A DNA stretch of 64,000 bases from Charina bottae. Its lineage: Eukaryota > Chordata > Lepidosauria > Squamata > Charinaidae. Below are positions 52,270 through 63,523 of the stretch, piece by piece. The DNA lies in the NCBI GenBank assembly GCA_023362775.1, contig JALMGJ010000008.1, positions 39,117,001-39,181,000 on the forward strand, in the 5' to 3' direction. Within the stretch, counting starts at the first letter, position 1. Each line of letters begins with the position of its first letter. The position numbers and the translations under genes are program-made. The notes beneath the pieces were generated by a model, which saw only the letters and a list, made by a program, of their open reading frames with translations, had not been told where the DNA came from and ran no database searches.

Positions 52270-52985
52270 ATGGGACTTCCGGTGAGGATTCATGGGACGG
52301 CGTTGCAGTGGAGATTGGCAGCCAAAAAATGAAAATATATTAAAGATTAAATTGTTAAAAGGGAAGGAATATAAAGTTGGTTTACTTGATCAAGGTTAAA
52401 ATAAATATGTTGTTATTTCTGGTATCCCTTAATGGACTTTTGCTGACCAGGACTGAACAAGGTTTTAAGGATTTGTTTATAGATAAAGAAATGAGATATG
52501 GGAAGAAGAGACCATTTGTTGTATTTTAAGAGAAGGTGATAAGTTACTAAAATTGTTTATATTTGTTGTTATGAAGGGGGAAGTCATTTCTTTATATATT
52601 TCTTTTTCTTTACTATATTATTTTTCTTTATTTTCTATTTATTTTATTTTCTCCTTTTCTGCACTTTCTATTTATTTATTTTTAGTTTGTATTAGTTCTT
52701 ATCTTTTTAACTGTAATGCTTAACAAAATTACTATTAAAAAAAGAAACACAACAATGGCAGATAGCTGGTTAAAAAGAAAGCCAATAATAACAATGAAAG
52801 TAGGTTAGAGAGACTGGAGAAATCTCTGAAGCATTTAAGGAAGCAGTTGCAAATATCGGCAATGCTGTGTAATAGCTGGATGAAGCTCAGAAAAGTGTTG
52901 AAAAACTCTCTTAAATAAGTAAATAGGCAAATACCTGGAGTATAAGCTTTGCAATAGGATTGCTGCTGCAAATAATTATATAGTT
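52270..52985 (+). mobile_element. possible L1-type LINE 5' region
   Basis: GGGACTTCCGGTGAGGATTCATGG followed by a long A/T-rich leader recalls squamate L1 5'UTRs. No ORF1 or RT was recognised, so this is tentative. Confidence 0.3.
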
Positions 52986-52987
52986 AT

Positions 52988-53486
52988 ATAGGTTATCTGA
53001 GGGACCGCCTCATCCCCATTACAACGTCCTGTCCTACCCGATCTTGCAGAGAGGGCATGCTGCGGACCCCCTCTATGAAAGAGCTCCATCTAGCGGGGTC
53101 TCGGAGGCGAGCCTTCTCTGCAGCGGCACCGGCCCTATGGAACATCCTTCCCCCAGAGATAAGACAGGCCCCCTCACTCCTGGACTTCAGGAAAAAATTG
53201 AAAACCTGGCTCTGTGATCTCGCCTGGGGCAAGAGGGAGAGTGGTCAAGCTTGGGGATGGCTGATTTTTTAGAGCCGCCCCAAATATTTTAAATATGCTT
53301 CAGCGGCACTGCGAACCACCTGCCACTTGGTTTTAATTTAAATTATATTTATTGTATTTGTATTTTATTGTGTTTTTATTGTATTTTGTTGTTATTGTTG
53401 TAGCTGTGAACCGCCCAGAGTCCCTCCTTGGGGGGGAGATGGGCGGTCATAGAAATTTAATTAATTAATTAATTAATTAATTAATT
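52988..53486 (+). mobile_element. L2-type LINE 3' end with (TTAA)n tail
   Basis: The C-terminal frame MLRTPSMKELHLAGSRRRAF, ALWNILPPEIRQAPS is open to TAG at 53270. It is followed by GCCCAGAGTCCCTCC...GGGAGATGGGCGGTCATAG and (TTAA)n. Confidence 0.85.
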
Positions 53487-53489
53487 ATA

Positions 53490-54617
53490 AATAGGGAAAA
53501 CCTATTTTTACTCATCCTGCCTGTGCCTGGGCCATCCAAAATGGACTTATGACATGGACAAATAAAACATCCCCTCACTTCTCCCTAACTCCAAGTTCTG
53601 AAGATCATCCCTTCTTCCATGATGCTCCTTTAAGATTTCCTTTTCCTGAAAGGATGAGCACCCTTTTTTTAAAAAAAAAAAAAAAAGGCACCTGGTTCCA
53701 GCCACCTACTATTCTCCTTTAAAAGCCTCAGGACCAGCAGCCTGTTTGGAATTAAGGAAGTTGCTGAAAGTGGGTGATTCACTTTTTAGAATGCTGACTT
53801 CCCAGTTAAATTTGTTTTCCATGCCATTAAGCCAAAGCAAACATCCTACAGTGTGGCAGTAAGATGTGGCCAATGCACCTTGCCAGCGATGGGAACCTCT
53901 TTCATAAGGAAGGCATTCTGGAGACTTCCTCAACTTGATTTCCTGCAGATGCTTTGGACTCCCAAACTTCCATAACCAGCTAGGCTGTTCCAGATGTTAA
54001 CAGATGTTAATATTGCAAGAGTCCCACTTATAAAGCACTGTACAACTCTGTCATCTGTCCCTCTTTTATTGGCTTGCTTCATTTTCTGGCCAGAGGCAGG
54101 AGGGGAGGGATGGTGGAAAAATACAGGATGGTTGTAAGGTGAAGCCTTGTTTGATTTAGTCTGTTGTGTAAACTGAGAAAATTGGGGTACTTTACATATC
54201 AAGAAAACACAGCCATTGGCTGTCAGACTTCAGCCCAGACACAGCTCCAAATCTTGAAACGGATTCCCATTTTCAGGAATGAGCTAAAAGCAGAAGCTTC
54301 ACAGACTAAACATTGCTAGATAAGTTGTTTTACTGCAGACAAGAAAGAAGTCAAATATACACAGAAGATCTGGAACACAGAAACCAAGATAGGGAGCTAG
54401 AGAGATGGCTGCTGGCTGCACCCATGTTTAAATCTTAAGCTTTTTCCACTTGCCCTTTTGAGTCTATAGATTATGGCTGTTCTTTTCCTAGCTTTAAGAC
54501 TAGGATGTGCTAGCCTAATTCTTACACAACAGTTTTCTCTGGCCTAAGCATTGCCGTTTCCCCCCTTGCTAGCTTCAGCCATAACATGGCCCAATGGTTT
54601 CGGTTTACTATCTCTAT
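53490..54617. other. intergenic, only a poly-A/T tract recognised
   Basis: T7A16 tract at 53665-53687; otherwise no repeat or gene was recognised. Confidence 0.4.
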
Positions 54618-54630
54618 CTTATAAGTCTCA

Positions 54631-54786
54631 TGTCTATGAAGGTTCTCAGTCATCCAGGTGGAATTGTCTGTAGCTTGAATCATGTCAACTGGATTTCTAT
54701 TTTCTTAATGGAAACTTTTCGCTCCTTATCCAAGGGGCTTCTTCAGTCTGAGCAAAGTTGGTAAGGGAATCCTAAATATGTATATT

Positions 54787-54835
<49 letters not shown>

Positions 54836-55029
54836 TATATATTAAATATATAAATATTTAATTAATAAATAAATATATATAAATATATATTAAATATATA
54901 AATATGTATAAATAACATATTTAGGATTCCCTTACCAACTTTGCTCAGACTGAAGAAGCCCCTTGGATAAGGAGCGAAACGTTTCCATTAAGAAAATAGA
55001 AATCCAGTTGACATGATTCAAGCTACAGA
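54631..55029. mobile_element. inverted pair of Penelope-like terminal repeats
   Basis: Two copies of one PLE terminal repeat face outward around an AT-rich core (TA run 54787-54830). Target duplication CTTATAAGTCTCA at 54618-54630 and 55030-55042. No coding sequence. The left copy carries the full 3' end (TGTCTATGAAGGTTCTCAGT); the right stops at CAAGCTACAGA. Same family as 17205. Confidence 0.85.
54947..54986 (+). ncRNA. hammerhead-ribozyme-like motif in PLE terminal repeat
   Basis: CTGAAGA (54950-54956), a hairpin GCCCCTT/AAGGAGC with loop GGAT, then GAAAC (54976-54980) and GTT. The left copy has GAAAA in place of GAAAC and would be inactive. Confidence 0.5.
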
Positions 55030-55853
55030 CTTATAAGTCTCAGTTTTAAACTGTGGTCCTGGTGGCTAAAATGTTGGACTTTCCTCTTCCTCTTCCATCC
55101 CCTGCTATTTGCATCCTCATCCCTGCTCGAGAATTTCAGAGAAAGCCCAGGGTTTATTTCAAGGATATTGTATATGGGAGTTATTGAGAAATGTGTTAAT
55201 GCTTTTGCAAATTCTGAAACTTATGCTTGAATTCTATGCTTGGGTGGCTGGGATATTTTCATGCATGGCCATTGTAAAAGCAGTAAGATTTCCTGACTGT
55301 AAAGTTCAAAGCAACTTCCCACAGTGGGAAAAAAAAGAAAATAAAAGGTGTAATTAAAGGCAGTTAGGTTTCACAGCCACTTCAGTTCTATTTCCAGTGG
55401 TCACTTGGGTTCCAACTCACTCTGCAATTAGTCAATAGTTGAAAAACCTGTTGCAGATGGGTGACTGGCTTCTTCGCTAGTGCAGGTGGTGTCACACTGC
55501 TCCAACACTGAAGACTGGGTGAAACCACGATCAGAGTCACTTCCTCCAGCAATATTTGCACAACATACATAGCTTTATCAAACCAGTTTTCTCAGTTTGC
55601 ACAACCCAGCATCACATATCACACATTAGTTTAGCCAGATGCATTCTTGTAAATAAAACAGATACTTATCTCTCCTAAAATACAAAAACTCCAGATTATG
55701 TGCTGAGTAGCACAAGTTGGGCACCTACACAATGGCTGGGTTCATCCATCATTCAAAGGAATTGCTTGTTTAAAAAATGGTTAGTTGAACAAACCACAAT
55801 GACTTGACGCCATGTTAAGCCAAAACATAATAAACCACATTATGACTTATCCC

Positions 55854-55990
55854 AGTGTTTCCAACCTTGGCAACTTCCAGATGTGGAAAGCAACTCAGAA
55901 TTCTCAGCAACAGCCATGCAGTCTAGGGAATTCTGGGAGTTGTAGTCCACAAATCTGGAAACTGAGAAAAAAAGGTTTGGTACAATATGT
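55854..55990. mobile_element. degenerate palindromic hAT-type MITE
   Basis: CAGTGTTTCCAACCTTGGCAACTTCCAGATG, central GGGAATTCTGGGAGTTGTAGTCCAC, then ATCTGGAAACTGAGAAAAAAAGG. The right end is worn and no target duplication is clear. Confidence 0.6.
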
Positions 55991-56139
55991 GAAGCCAGTA
56001 AGAAACACATTAGTTTGTCCCAAGCTGCTTAGTGAATTCAAAGCTGAATGGGACTCCATTCTCCAATCCTATCACATATACTTAGAAATTAGGTAGAATT
56101 CAATTTCTGATAAATATGCGTAAGACTGCAACCTGGTGT

Positions 56140-56239
56140 TTCCTAAATGTGTTGGGAGTGCGCCTCCCACAATTTCCAGCTAAAATGGTCAAAAACCAGG
56201 AATTCTGGGAGATGCACTCCCAACACATTTGGAAAACAT
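56140..56239. mobile_element. short palindromic MITE
   Basis: TTTCCTAAATGTGTTGGGAG at the left is mirrored by CTCCCAACACATTTGGAAAA at the right, with about 45 bp between. The hAT-like TTTCC end is only suggestive; no duplication was resolved. Confidence 0.55.
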
Positions 56240-57741
56240 CAAATAGGGGAAAGCTGTGCTGAATCAAAGACAAGCAGATTCTCCTGGCTTCAACTGCCAA
56301 CTTCATGATTAGAAAGGCTGCAAGTTGTACAGAGTAGAGGAGGTGGTTCACGGAGCAGACTCAGCCGTAGCTCAGGCATCTTCAAACCTGCACATGTTTG
56401 GAATGTTGATAGTACATTATGGACACTCACAAATGATTGTTATGGTGGGTGGGCCAATCACAAAGCCCCAATATGCCAACAAGGCACTAGGGAGCAGACC
56501 TGTCTTTTTCATTTCTAAGGACCCTACAACACCAGGACAATTTTTATTCCCCAGTCTCTCCAAAGCAGTTTGAAATTAGTCTCAGTTGCCTTCATTGGTG
56601 CTGGCTGGAAAGCACAGGTTCACGGGTTGAGATCATCAGGACCCAATCTCCTTCCAAGACAAGGAGAGCTTAAAATACATCATTGCCATCAGTGTCCTGT
56701 CTCCTGAACTGCAGAGGTGGTAGTTCTCAAGAAATTAAAAATCCCCTTTTGCCTCTCTTCAACAGAGAGAAAAAATAAATCAGTATTCCTTCCTCCCCTC
56801 CCCCCCCCCATGTTTGCTGATCCACTGTAGTGGGTGATCATTTGGAAGAAAATCTAAGCCACCATGCCATCCTCATTACATTGCATCTGAAGGCACAGAG
56901 AAACCATAGTAGGAACTTTGAAACCAGGTGTTTCTGCCAATATCTCTATGCATGGTTGCAGGCTTCTGTAGCAGCAAGAGAGGTGGGGGAGGCAAATCCT
57001 AAACAATGCAGACAGCCTTTAAACACAACTGGCTGTTTTGACCATTTTCAGATCGCTAGCGGAAGTAGTTGCAGGAATAGGCAGAGGTGCCTACAGCTGG
57101 CCATGATGATACCAAAAAGATGCCTGTGCTGTGACATCATGGTGCAAACTCCAACTTGTTCTTGCATCACGCACTCAAGTACATAAGGAGCAGCATTTGT
57201 GCCATGAGTGTGATGCTCATTTTGTCACTAACCCCCACCCCCGGGTTCCCATGACAAAAGCCCAAAGGGAACTGACATGAGTTCTGTTTTCTGTTTTGAC
57301 ATGAGTTCTGCCGTACAAAGGATCAGGACGCTTGGGGTGTTTTTCAGTCATTGCTTTGCTGGAAAATGGCTCACTTGAGCCCAGGAGGCTGCAAGAAGTA
57401 AGAATTCCTGCCATGGAGGGAAGACAAGACCTAATGTTGGGACTGGCACTGTCAGAAAATAAGCCAATGCAGAATCAGAAAATAGCCAGCTTGGCTCTCA
57501 GAAAGAACCAACATCATCTGATCAGCAAGACCAGAGCTGGTATGGGACTGGTACAAACTTCTTGTGTGCAGGTTTCCCTGAGAATGCCTCTGATGTCAAC
57601 ATGGAACAGACCTTGGGCACCCGGTCACTCCTAGGCCCCACACTGGAGACCCAAGACATGGTTTGTTGAACAAATTGTAAAAGGGTAGATTTGCAGAATA
57701 AAGTCATCAAGCACTGTTATCCAGGTTTGTACAACAAAAGA
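56240..57741. other. intergenic, nothing recognised
   Basis: A C10-type tract lies at 56799-56809. Open frames of 82-118 codons have no family resemblance. Confidence 0.4.
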
Positions 57742-58432
57742 GAGAGCCAGTTTGGTCTAGTGGTTAAGGTGCTGGGCTAGAAACCAGCAGACTGAGAGTT
57801 CTAGTTCCGCCTTAGGCATGAAAGCCGGCTGGGTGACCTTGGGCCAGTCCCTCTCTCTCAGCTCTAGGAAGGAGCCAATGGCAAACCAGGAGACTGAGAG
57901 TTCTAGTCCCGCCTTAGGCATGAAAGCCGGCTGGGTGACCTTGGGCCAGTCACTCTCTCTCAGCCCTAGGAAGGAGCCAATGGCAAACCAGGAGACTGAG
58001 AGTTCTAGTCCCGCCTTAGGCATGAAAGCCGGCTGGGTGACCTTGGGCCAGTCACTCTCTCTCAGCCCTAGGAAGGAGCCAATGGCAAACCAGGAGACAG
58101 AGAGTTCTAGTCCTGCTTTAGGCACGAAAGCCGGCTGGGTGACCTTGGGCCAATCCCTGTCTCTCAGCCCTAGGAAGGAGCTAATGGCAAACCAGGAGAC
58201 TGAGAGTTCTAGTCCCGCCTTAGGCATGAAAGCTGGCTGGGTGACCTTGGGCCAATCACACTCTCTCAGCCCAACTCACCTCACAGGGAAAATAGGGAAA
58301 ATTGTTGTGGGGAAAAAATCACAGGGAAAATTGTTGTGGGGAAAATAGAGGAGGAAGGAGTATTAGGTATGTTCACCGCCTTCAGTTATTTATAAAAAGA
58401 TAATAAAGGCGGGATAAAAATTAAATAAATAA
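57742..58432 (+). mobile_element. tRNA-derived SINE with five internal 102-bp modules
   Basis: Head GAGCCAGTTTGGTCTAGTGG, five tandem copies of a 102-bp module (GCCGGCTGGGTGACCTTGGG...GGCATGAAA), then CAACTCACCTCACAGGG, AGGAGTATTAGGTATGTTC and an AATAAAGGCGGGAT tail. The period is a multiple of three and stop-free, so both strands show frames over 150 codons. They are not genes. Confidence 0.9.
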
Positions 58433-58499
58433 TACATAATACTACTGTCTCATATTAACTGTCTCATGGAAATAAAGTAAAATAACGTAACGTAACATA

Positions 58500-59135
58500 G
58501 TTTGGTCTAGTGGTTAAGGTGCTGGGCTAGAAACCAGGAGCCTGAGAGTTCTAGTCCCGCCTTAGGCATGAAAGCCGGCTGGGTGACCTTGGGCCAGTCT
58601 CTCTCTCTCAGCCCTAGGAAGGAGGCAATGGCAAACCAGGAGACTGAGAGTTCTAGTCCCGCCTTAGGCATGAAAGCCGGCTGGGTGACCCTGGGCCAGT
58701 CACTCTCTCTCAGCCCTGGGAAGGAGCCAATGGCAAACCAGGAGGCTGTGAGTTCTAGTCCCGCCTTAGGCATGAAAGCCGGCTGGGTGACCTTGGTTCA
58801 GTCACACTCTCTCTCAGCCCTAGGAAGGAGCCAATGGCAAGCCAGGAGACTCTGAGTTCTAGTACCGCCTTAGGCATGAAAGCCAGCTGGGTGACCTTGG
58901 GCCAGTCCCTGTCTCTCAGCCCTAGGAAGGAGCCAATGGCAAACCAGGAGACTGAGAGTTCTAGTCCCGCCTTAGGCATGAAAGCCGGCTGGGTGACCTT
59001 GGGCTAGTCCCTCTCTCTCAGCCCAACTCACCTCACAGGGTGGTTGTTGTGGGGAAAATAGGAGGAGGAAGGAGTATTAGGTATGTTCGCTGCCTTGCCT
59101 TTATAAAAATAATAAAGGTGGGATATAAAATAAAT
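58500..59135 (+). mobile_element. second tRNA-derived SINE with five internal modules
   Basis: Begins TTTGGTCTAGTGGTTAAGG. GGCTGGGTGACC occurs at about 58578, 58680, 58782, 58886 and 58988. The tail is the same as that of the first. It lies 68 bp after the first, same orientation. Confidence 0.9.
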
Positions 59136-59321
59136 AACATGCATACCCAACATGTTTAAATTTTAGACAACCATGTTTAGAATTGTTTAGATTTGACCCA
59201 ACATACAATAAAACATAATTTTCTACCCTGAAGTCTTGCCCATTAACTCATTCCACACCTTTTTTTCCTGCTTTCTCAAAATGTATTGTTTCTCTCAGCT
59301 AATTCCCCTTTTGGTTAATAG

Positions 59322-59342
59322 CAAAAAAAAAAAAAAAAAAAA
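59322..59342 (+). repeat. poly-A tract
   Basis: A run of about 20 A; no retroelement body was recognised on either side. Confidence 0.6.
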
Positions 59343-59649
59343 CCCAGCTGCTGCAGTCAACTCATAGATGGCAAGTAGAAGCCACAATGACATCACGGGT
59401 ATCATTACCCCATTCTGCAGCCACAAATTATATTGCGACATCCCTTGTCCCCCTTACTCCTGTCTGGATGCCCCATGAGCCATGTAAGTACAAAATGGCT
59501 GTGATTTGCATGTGTCCGAAAACAGGGGGCAGGTTTCCCATTTCCAAATGTTGGTGCAAAATTAGCAAAATACACTACTTTTTTTTTTTTTGGTCATGAC
59601 CGTGTGCCACTAAAAAGAACGTCTTCTGGGCTGGGAAGGCCCGGATTCA

Positions 59650-59760
59650 GGCTAGAGCTACAAAACCCTTGTGGCTGTGGTCTCCTCAAAAGGCTAAGCG
59701 GGGTTAGCTCTGGCTAGTACTTCGTTGGACGGGAGGCCACGAGGGAAGCAACGAGACATT
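59650..59760 (+). repeat. 5S rRNA-like fragment (5S-derived SINE or pseudogene)
   Basis: GGCTAAGCGGGGTTAGCTCTGGCTAGTACTTCGTTGGACGGGAGGCCACGAGGGAA follows the order of the 5S internal promoter (A-block AAGC, intermediate element, C-block TGG.GGGAG). The 5' part is not recognisable. Confidence 0.6.
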
Positions 59761-59939
59761 GCGGAAGAAAAAACCGCAGTTCTGTTGCTACCGAGAGCGC
59801 CCCATCCGTGGCGTCCATGAAGTCACTCAGCAAGAATCCATTCGACTCCAAAGAAACTTTACTTTTTCTCTAGAGTGAGGCTCTCTTCAAATCCTCCCCC
59901 GGGATGGTTTTACGCGAAACGACGGCTTGTTTTAACCAC

Positions 59940-60610
59940 GGTTAGCCAAGCAAGCCGGCGATGAAGAGCACACCTCGAGCAGGGCGTGGGCGTGGGCAGG
60001 CGCCTTCTTCCGCCGCGCCTTGGCCGGCCGCAGCGATCGACGGGCGTCCTTCTCCTTCGCTCACTCGCAGGAGGCCGGGCTCGGCAGCGGCTCGGGGGAT
60101 CCGCGCGCCCCGTCCTCTCCGACGGGCAGACGAACAGACAGACAAGAGGGAAGCGGCGCCGAGCGGAACGCCTTCATCTCCGCCTCCAAGCCGGCGCGCC
60201 GACCCAGCGAGATGCCGCCGCCGCCGCCGCTGCTGCTCCTGTTGCTGCCGCTGTTGCAACTTTGCGGCTGGCGGGTGCAGGACGCGGCTGGGTCGTGGGC
60301 AGAGCCGGGGCGAGCCGAGGACGGGGCAGCGCTGAGCTTCCAGCTGAGCCGCGAGTCGGCGCGGAAGGTCAGCCCGTTCTTCCTCTCCGTCACCCTCGAC
60401 TCCAACCTGATCACCGACCCCAAGTACATCACCTTCCTCGGGTAGGTAAGCCGGCGCCCGCGGGCTCCACCGACCGTCCCCTCGCCCAGCAGGGATGCCC
60501 TTCCCCGGGCGTTCCGGAAAGCCGCGCCTGACCATGGCTGCCTGCGGCGTCGGAGCCCTAACCTAACCGCCTGGTTTCTAATGCCGGGGAAGCGCTAACG
60601 ACCTCGGGCA
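59940..60610 (+). promoter_or_regulatory. GC-rich CpG island around HPSE exon 1
   Basis: Dense CpG and GCC/GCT repeats start abruptly after AT-richer flanks, cover the presumed 5'UTR and coding exon 1, and end early in intron 1. Long overlapping frames on both strands are a by-product of the base composition. No TATA box was seen. Confidence 0.65.
60212..60441 (+). CDS. HPSE: HPSE (heparanase), coding exon 1 only
   Basis: The open frame from ATG 60212 starts MPPPPP followed by a leucine-rich signal peptide (LLLLLLPLLQLCGW). It reaches the conserved heparanase N-terminal block VSPFFLSVTLDSNLITDPKY and ends FLG at a GG/GTAGGT donor. A second GT four bases on would bring in TAG, so the first donor must be used. 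Phase is 2, as in other heparanases. Heparanase is an endo-beta-glucuronidase that cleaves heparan sulfate in lysosomes and outside the cell; this exon encodes the signal peptide and start of the 8-kDa subunit. The frame is open upstream to 60020, but only the 60212 start puts the hydrophobic core at the N-terminus. Later exons are outside the window. The gene lies downstream of HELQ on the same strand, as in mammals. Confidence 0.88.
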
Positions 60611-60699
60611 GCCGTGTTTGAACGACCGAAGCCGGAGAAACAGGAGGAGACCGGGACTGGTGACAAGGGAACTTATGAACGTGTGTATGCTGGGTGCAA

Positions 60700-60905
60700 A
60701 TGGAATAGATTCGGGACGTTATTTGAACCCATCTAGGGTAAGGCAGACCCCGTTCAAATCTTTGCTCCGTCGTGCTGCTTGGGGCCAGCCACGGTCAGCA
60801 TAACCTACCTTACAGGGTTGTTGTAAGACAGGTGAGATGGCCATTATGTAACCCTACACTCCTTGGAAGAAGGACAGCTATAACTAATGAAGAATCGAAA
60901 CCCTG
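60700..60905 (+). mobile_element. MIR-like SINE, diverged
   Basis: CGTTCAAATCTTTGCTC, GGGGCCAGCCACGGTCAGC, CCTACCTTACAGGGTTGTTGT and CCTTGGAAGAAGGACAG are in core-SINE order. Confidence 0.6.
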
Positions 60906-60968
60906 CATTAATTGATTAAGTGTCCTCTTTGCTTTTCATCTTTTCTATTATTTGGGTTTGAAGAACAT

Positions 60969-61072
60969 GTTATTATTATTTATTATTTATTTATTTAATT
61001 TATATAACCGCCCATCTCCCCCAATGGGGAACTCAGGGCGGTTTACAATAAAATATTGTACAATAAAATGTT
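60969..61072 (-). mobile_element. L2-type LINE 3' tail
   Basis: TTATTTATTTA run, then AACCGCCCATCTCCCCCAATGGGG and GGGCGGTTTACAATAAAAT. Confidence 0.7.
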
Positions 61073-62896
61073 GGTGTAAGTGTTCTGGCTACTTTGTAGC
61101 TTGGGGTGTTGCGCTAACCTATCGTGTGTCATTATTTATGCTTCTGGGTGTTGTGCAAATCCAAGAAATTGAGTTGATTCCATAAATCATGGTTAAGGTA
61201 AGTAGAGGTAACCATGTCACTGGATTGCCAGATATTTCTCTCTTTGAAGATTGGGTAAGATAACTCCCTGTTCAGGTGTCCTCTGTGCTGGTGTAGGAGG
61301 GATGAGTTGACAATAGCCTTTTTAATTATCTGTTTGGAACAATTGTCCTCTTAATTATCTGTCTGGCTAAAGAATTTGCTTTGCTGTTTCCTGTGGTTCC
61401 TTCCTGGTGTTTTGGCTCATGAGATAGTCGCTGGGGACTCCTGTTTTCCCCATCTCTGCCCACTGCTTTTAGCTCCATGACATCACTTCCCAATGAACCC
61501 AGCGAGAAGGGTATTCCCGCCTGACAAGCCGTTCTTGTCAATTGCCCTGCACATTCTGGGACCAGTTTACCTCTGGAACAACTGCATGGCACAACTTTGG
61601 TTTGATTATTCCTTCCCTACGATGCAATCCTTGCAGATAGAAAAGAGCGTATTTCAGAGATGGTGGTGCTGGAATATCTGTTTTCCAGGTATGATAAACT
61701 GCCAATCGAAGAGAAAAAAAACTTAGGCATCTTACAGAGGAGGGCGAATATTCTATCAACTCCCCACTACAGTGCCTCCAGAAAATCAAGGACTTTAAAA
61801 TAGAAGATGAAATTATGGTGTTATTCGATGTCATGGCACTCTTTACATCCATAGACCCAGCACTAGCGAAAGAATCCATGGCAGCAGTTCTACGAAACAC
61901 ACCCGACCTAGTCAAATACACTTAGAAATATCCAGAATCATGGACCTCATCGACCTCTGCCTCACTACCTACTTTCAGTTTGATGGACAAATATACCAGC
62001 AAATCAAAGGAACACCCAAGGGATCACCACTTTCAGGACTCACAGCAGAGATTGTAATGCAGCGTCTAGAAATGATAGCACTTCCATGTATACAACCCGA
62101 AGTATGGATCCTGTATGTAGATGACACCTTCGTCATACTAAAAAAGGAACAACTGGAGGAAACACATGAAACCATCAACAACATCTTCAGTGGAATAAAA
62201 TTCACAAGGGAAGAAGAAAACAACACACTACCCTTCTTGGACATCCTCCTCAGTAGAGGAAATGATGGCATTCTAGAAACACAAGTCTACTGGGAATCTA
62301 CCCACACTAACCAAGTGCTCCATTACCAAAGCAACAACCCAACCTCCCACAAGAGGAGCTGTGTAAGAACATTATTCAGACGAGCACTAACGCACTGCAA
62401 CAACACAGAACACCAGAAAAAGGAAACAGATCATCTATACAGCATCTTCTAGCAAAATGGATACCCACTCAACTTTATCAAAAAGTGCCTGACTACCCAA
62501 CACACTACAACACAACCAACAGAAGCTATGAAAAGGATTACACTGCCATACATCAGAAACATCTCAGAAACTACCAATAGACTGTTACAACCACATGGCA
62601 TCACCGTAGCACATAAACCAACCAAACACTTCAGAACATCTTAAGTAACCCAAAAGACCCAGTAGCCCAAGAAGAAAAAACAGGAGTTATCTACAACATA
62701 CAGTGTAAGGACTGTAGCAGCCACTACGTAGGACAGACGGGCAGAAGACTAGCAGAGCACATCCACAAACACCAACTAGCAGTCAGAAGACATGATGAAA
62801 ACTTCTTAATCTCGCAACACATGGACAGACTTAACCATACTTTCAACTGGGAAACTGCGAACATCTTAAACCAAGCCAAATCCAAAAACACTAGAC

Positions 62897-63127
62897 CAGA
62901 GCTTTCCAAACTGTGTGTCAGGACACGTTAGTGTGTCGGCTGCAGTGTCTGGGTGTGTCACGGCTGCTGGTGCCTCCGAGCCCTGCCAGGATTCTACGCA
63001 GGTCCTAGTGCCTGCCTTGTGCCCTGTAAGAGTGTGTCGCAAAATGATGCCCTGCTGTAAGAATGTGTCGCGAAATGATGCATGTCTAAAAAGTGTGTCG
63101 CCAACATGAAAAGTTTGGAAAGCTCTG
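62897..63127 (+). mobile_element. non-autonomous hAT element nested in a PLE
   Basis: Ends CAGAGCTTTCCAAA and TTTGGAAAGCTCTG; target duplication CACTAGAC at 62889-62896 and 63128-63135. Inverse-oriented sister of 51599. Confidence 0.92.
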
Positions 63128-63489
63128 CACTAGACAATTCCTGGAAGCTTGGCACTCAGTCAAAGCAGCCATCAACAGACACATAGAGGTAAACAACATT
63201 TACATACCATTCATAAGAGACAATAGAAAAGCCAAAAGACCAGAACACCACCTTGCCAGCAATCAACACCCAGATATGCAAAGATTAACACCAAGATTAG
63301 CACCAGAGGAACAATCAAACAGCACAATATACCCTAATCAAGGAACTATTAACTCAGTCAATCAACCAAGCAGCAAACAACAGCCCAATCAAGGAACTCC
63401 CAAGGAGAGAACAACACCCCCACCAACACAAGCAGGACAAGGCATGGGATACAGTATAAACAGAGAGCAAGTCCTACTCCCTTTTCACA

Positions 63490-63523
63490 CTGAAGATGTT
63501 GCCTAGTCTGGCAATGAAACATC
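63490..63523 (+). ncRNA. hammerhead-ribozyme-like motif in third PLE family
   Basis: CTGAAGA, hairpin TTGCC/GGCAA, GAAAC then ATC. The usual G of stem III is A here, so this copy may be inactive. Confidence 0.4.

Noticed and set aside
57757..58348. Repetitive frames of 156 and 176 codons on opposite strands
   Set aside because: Produced by a stop-free 102-bp SINE module whose length is a multiple of three; not genes.
57818..59040. Regular repeats resembling a CRISPR array
   Set aside because: Units are contiguous 102-bp SINE modules without unique spacers, in a vertebrate genome.
60020..60211. Upstream in-frame start for HPSE
   Set aside because: It would place 64 hydrophilic residues before the signal peptide; ATG 60212 fits a secreted heparanase.
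59942..60535. Minus-strand 197-codon frame opposite HPSE exon 1
   Set aside because: Shadow of GC-rich coding and UTR sequence with no recognisable family.
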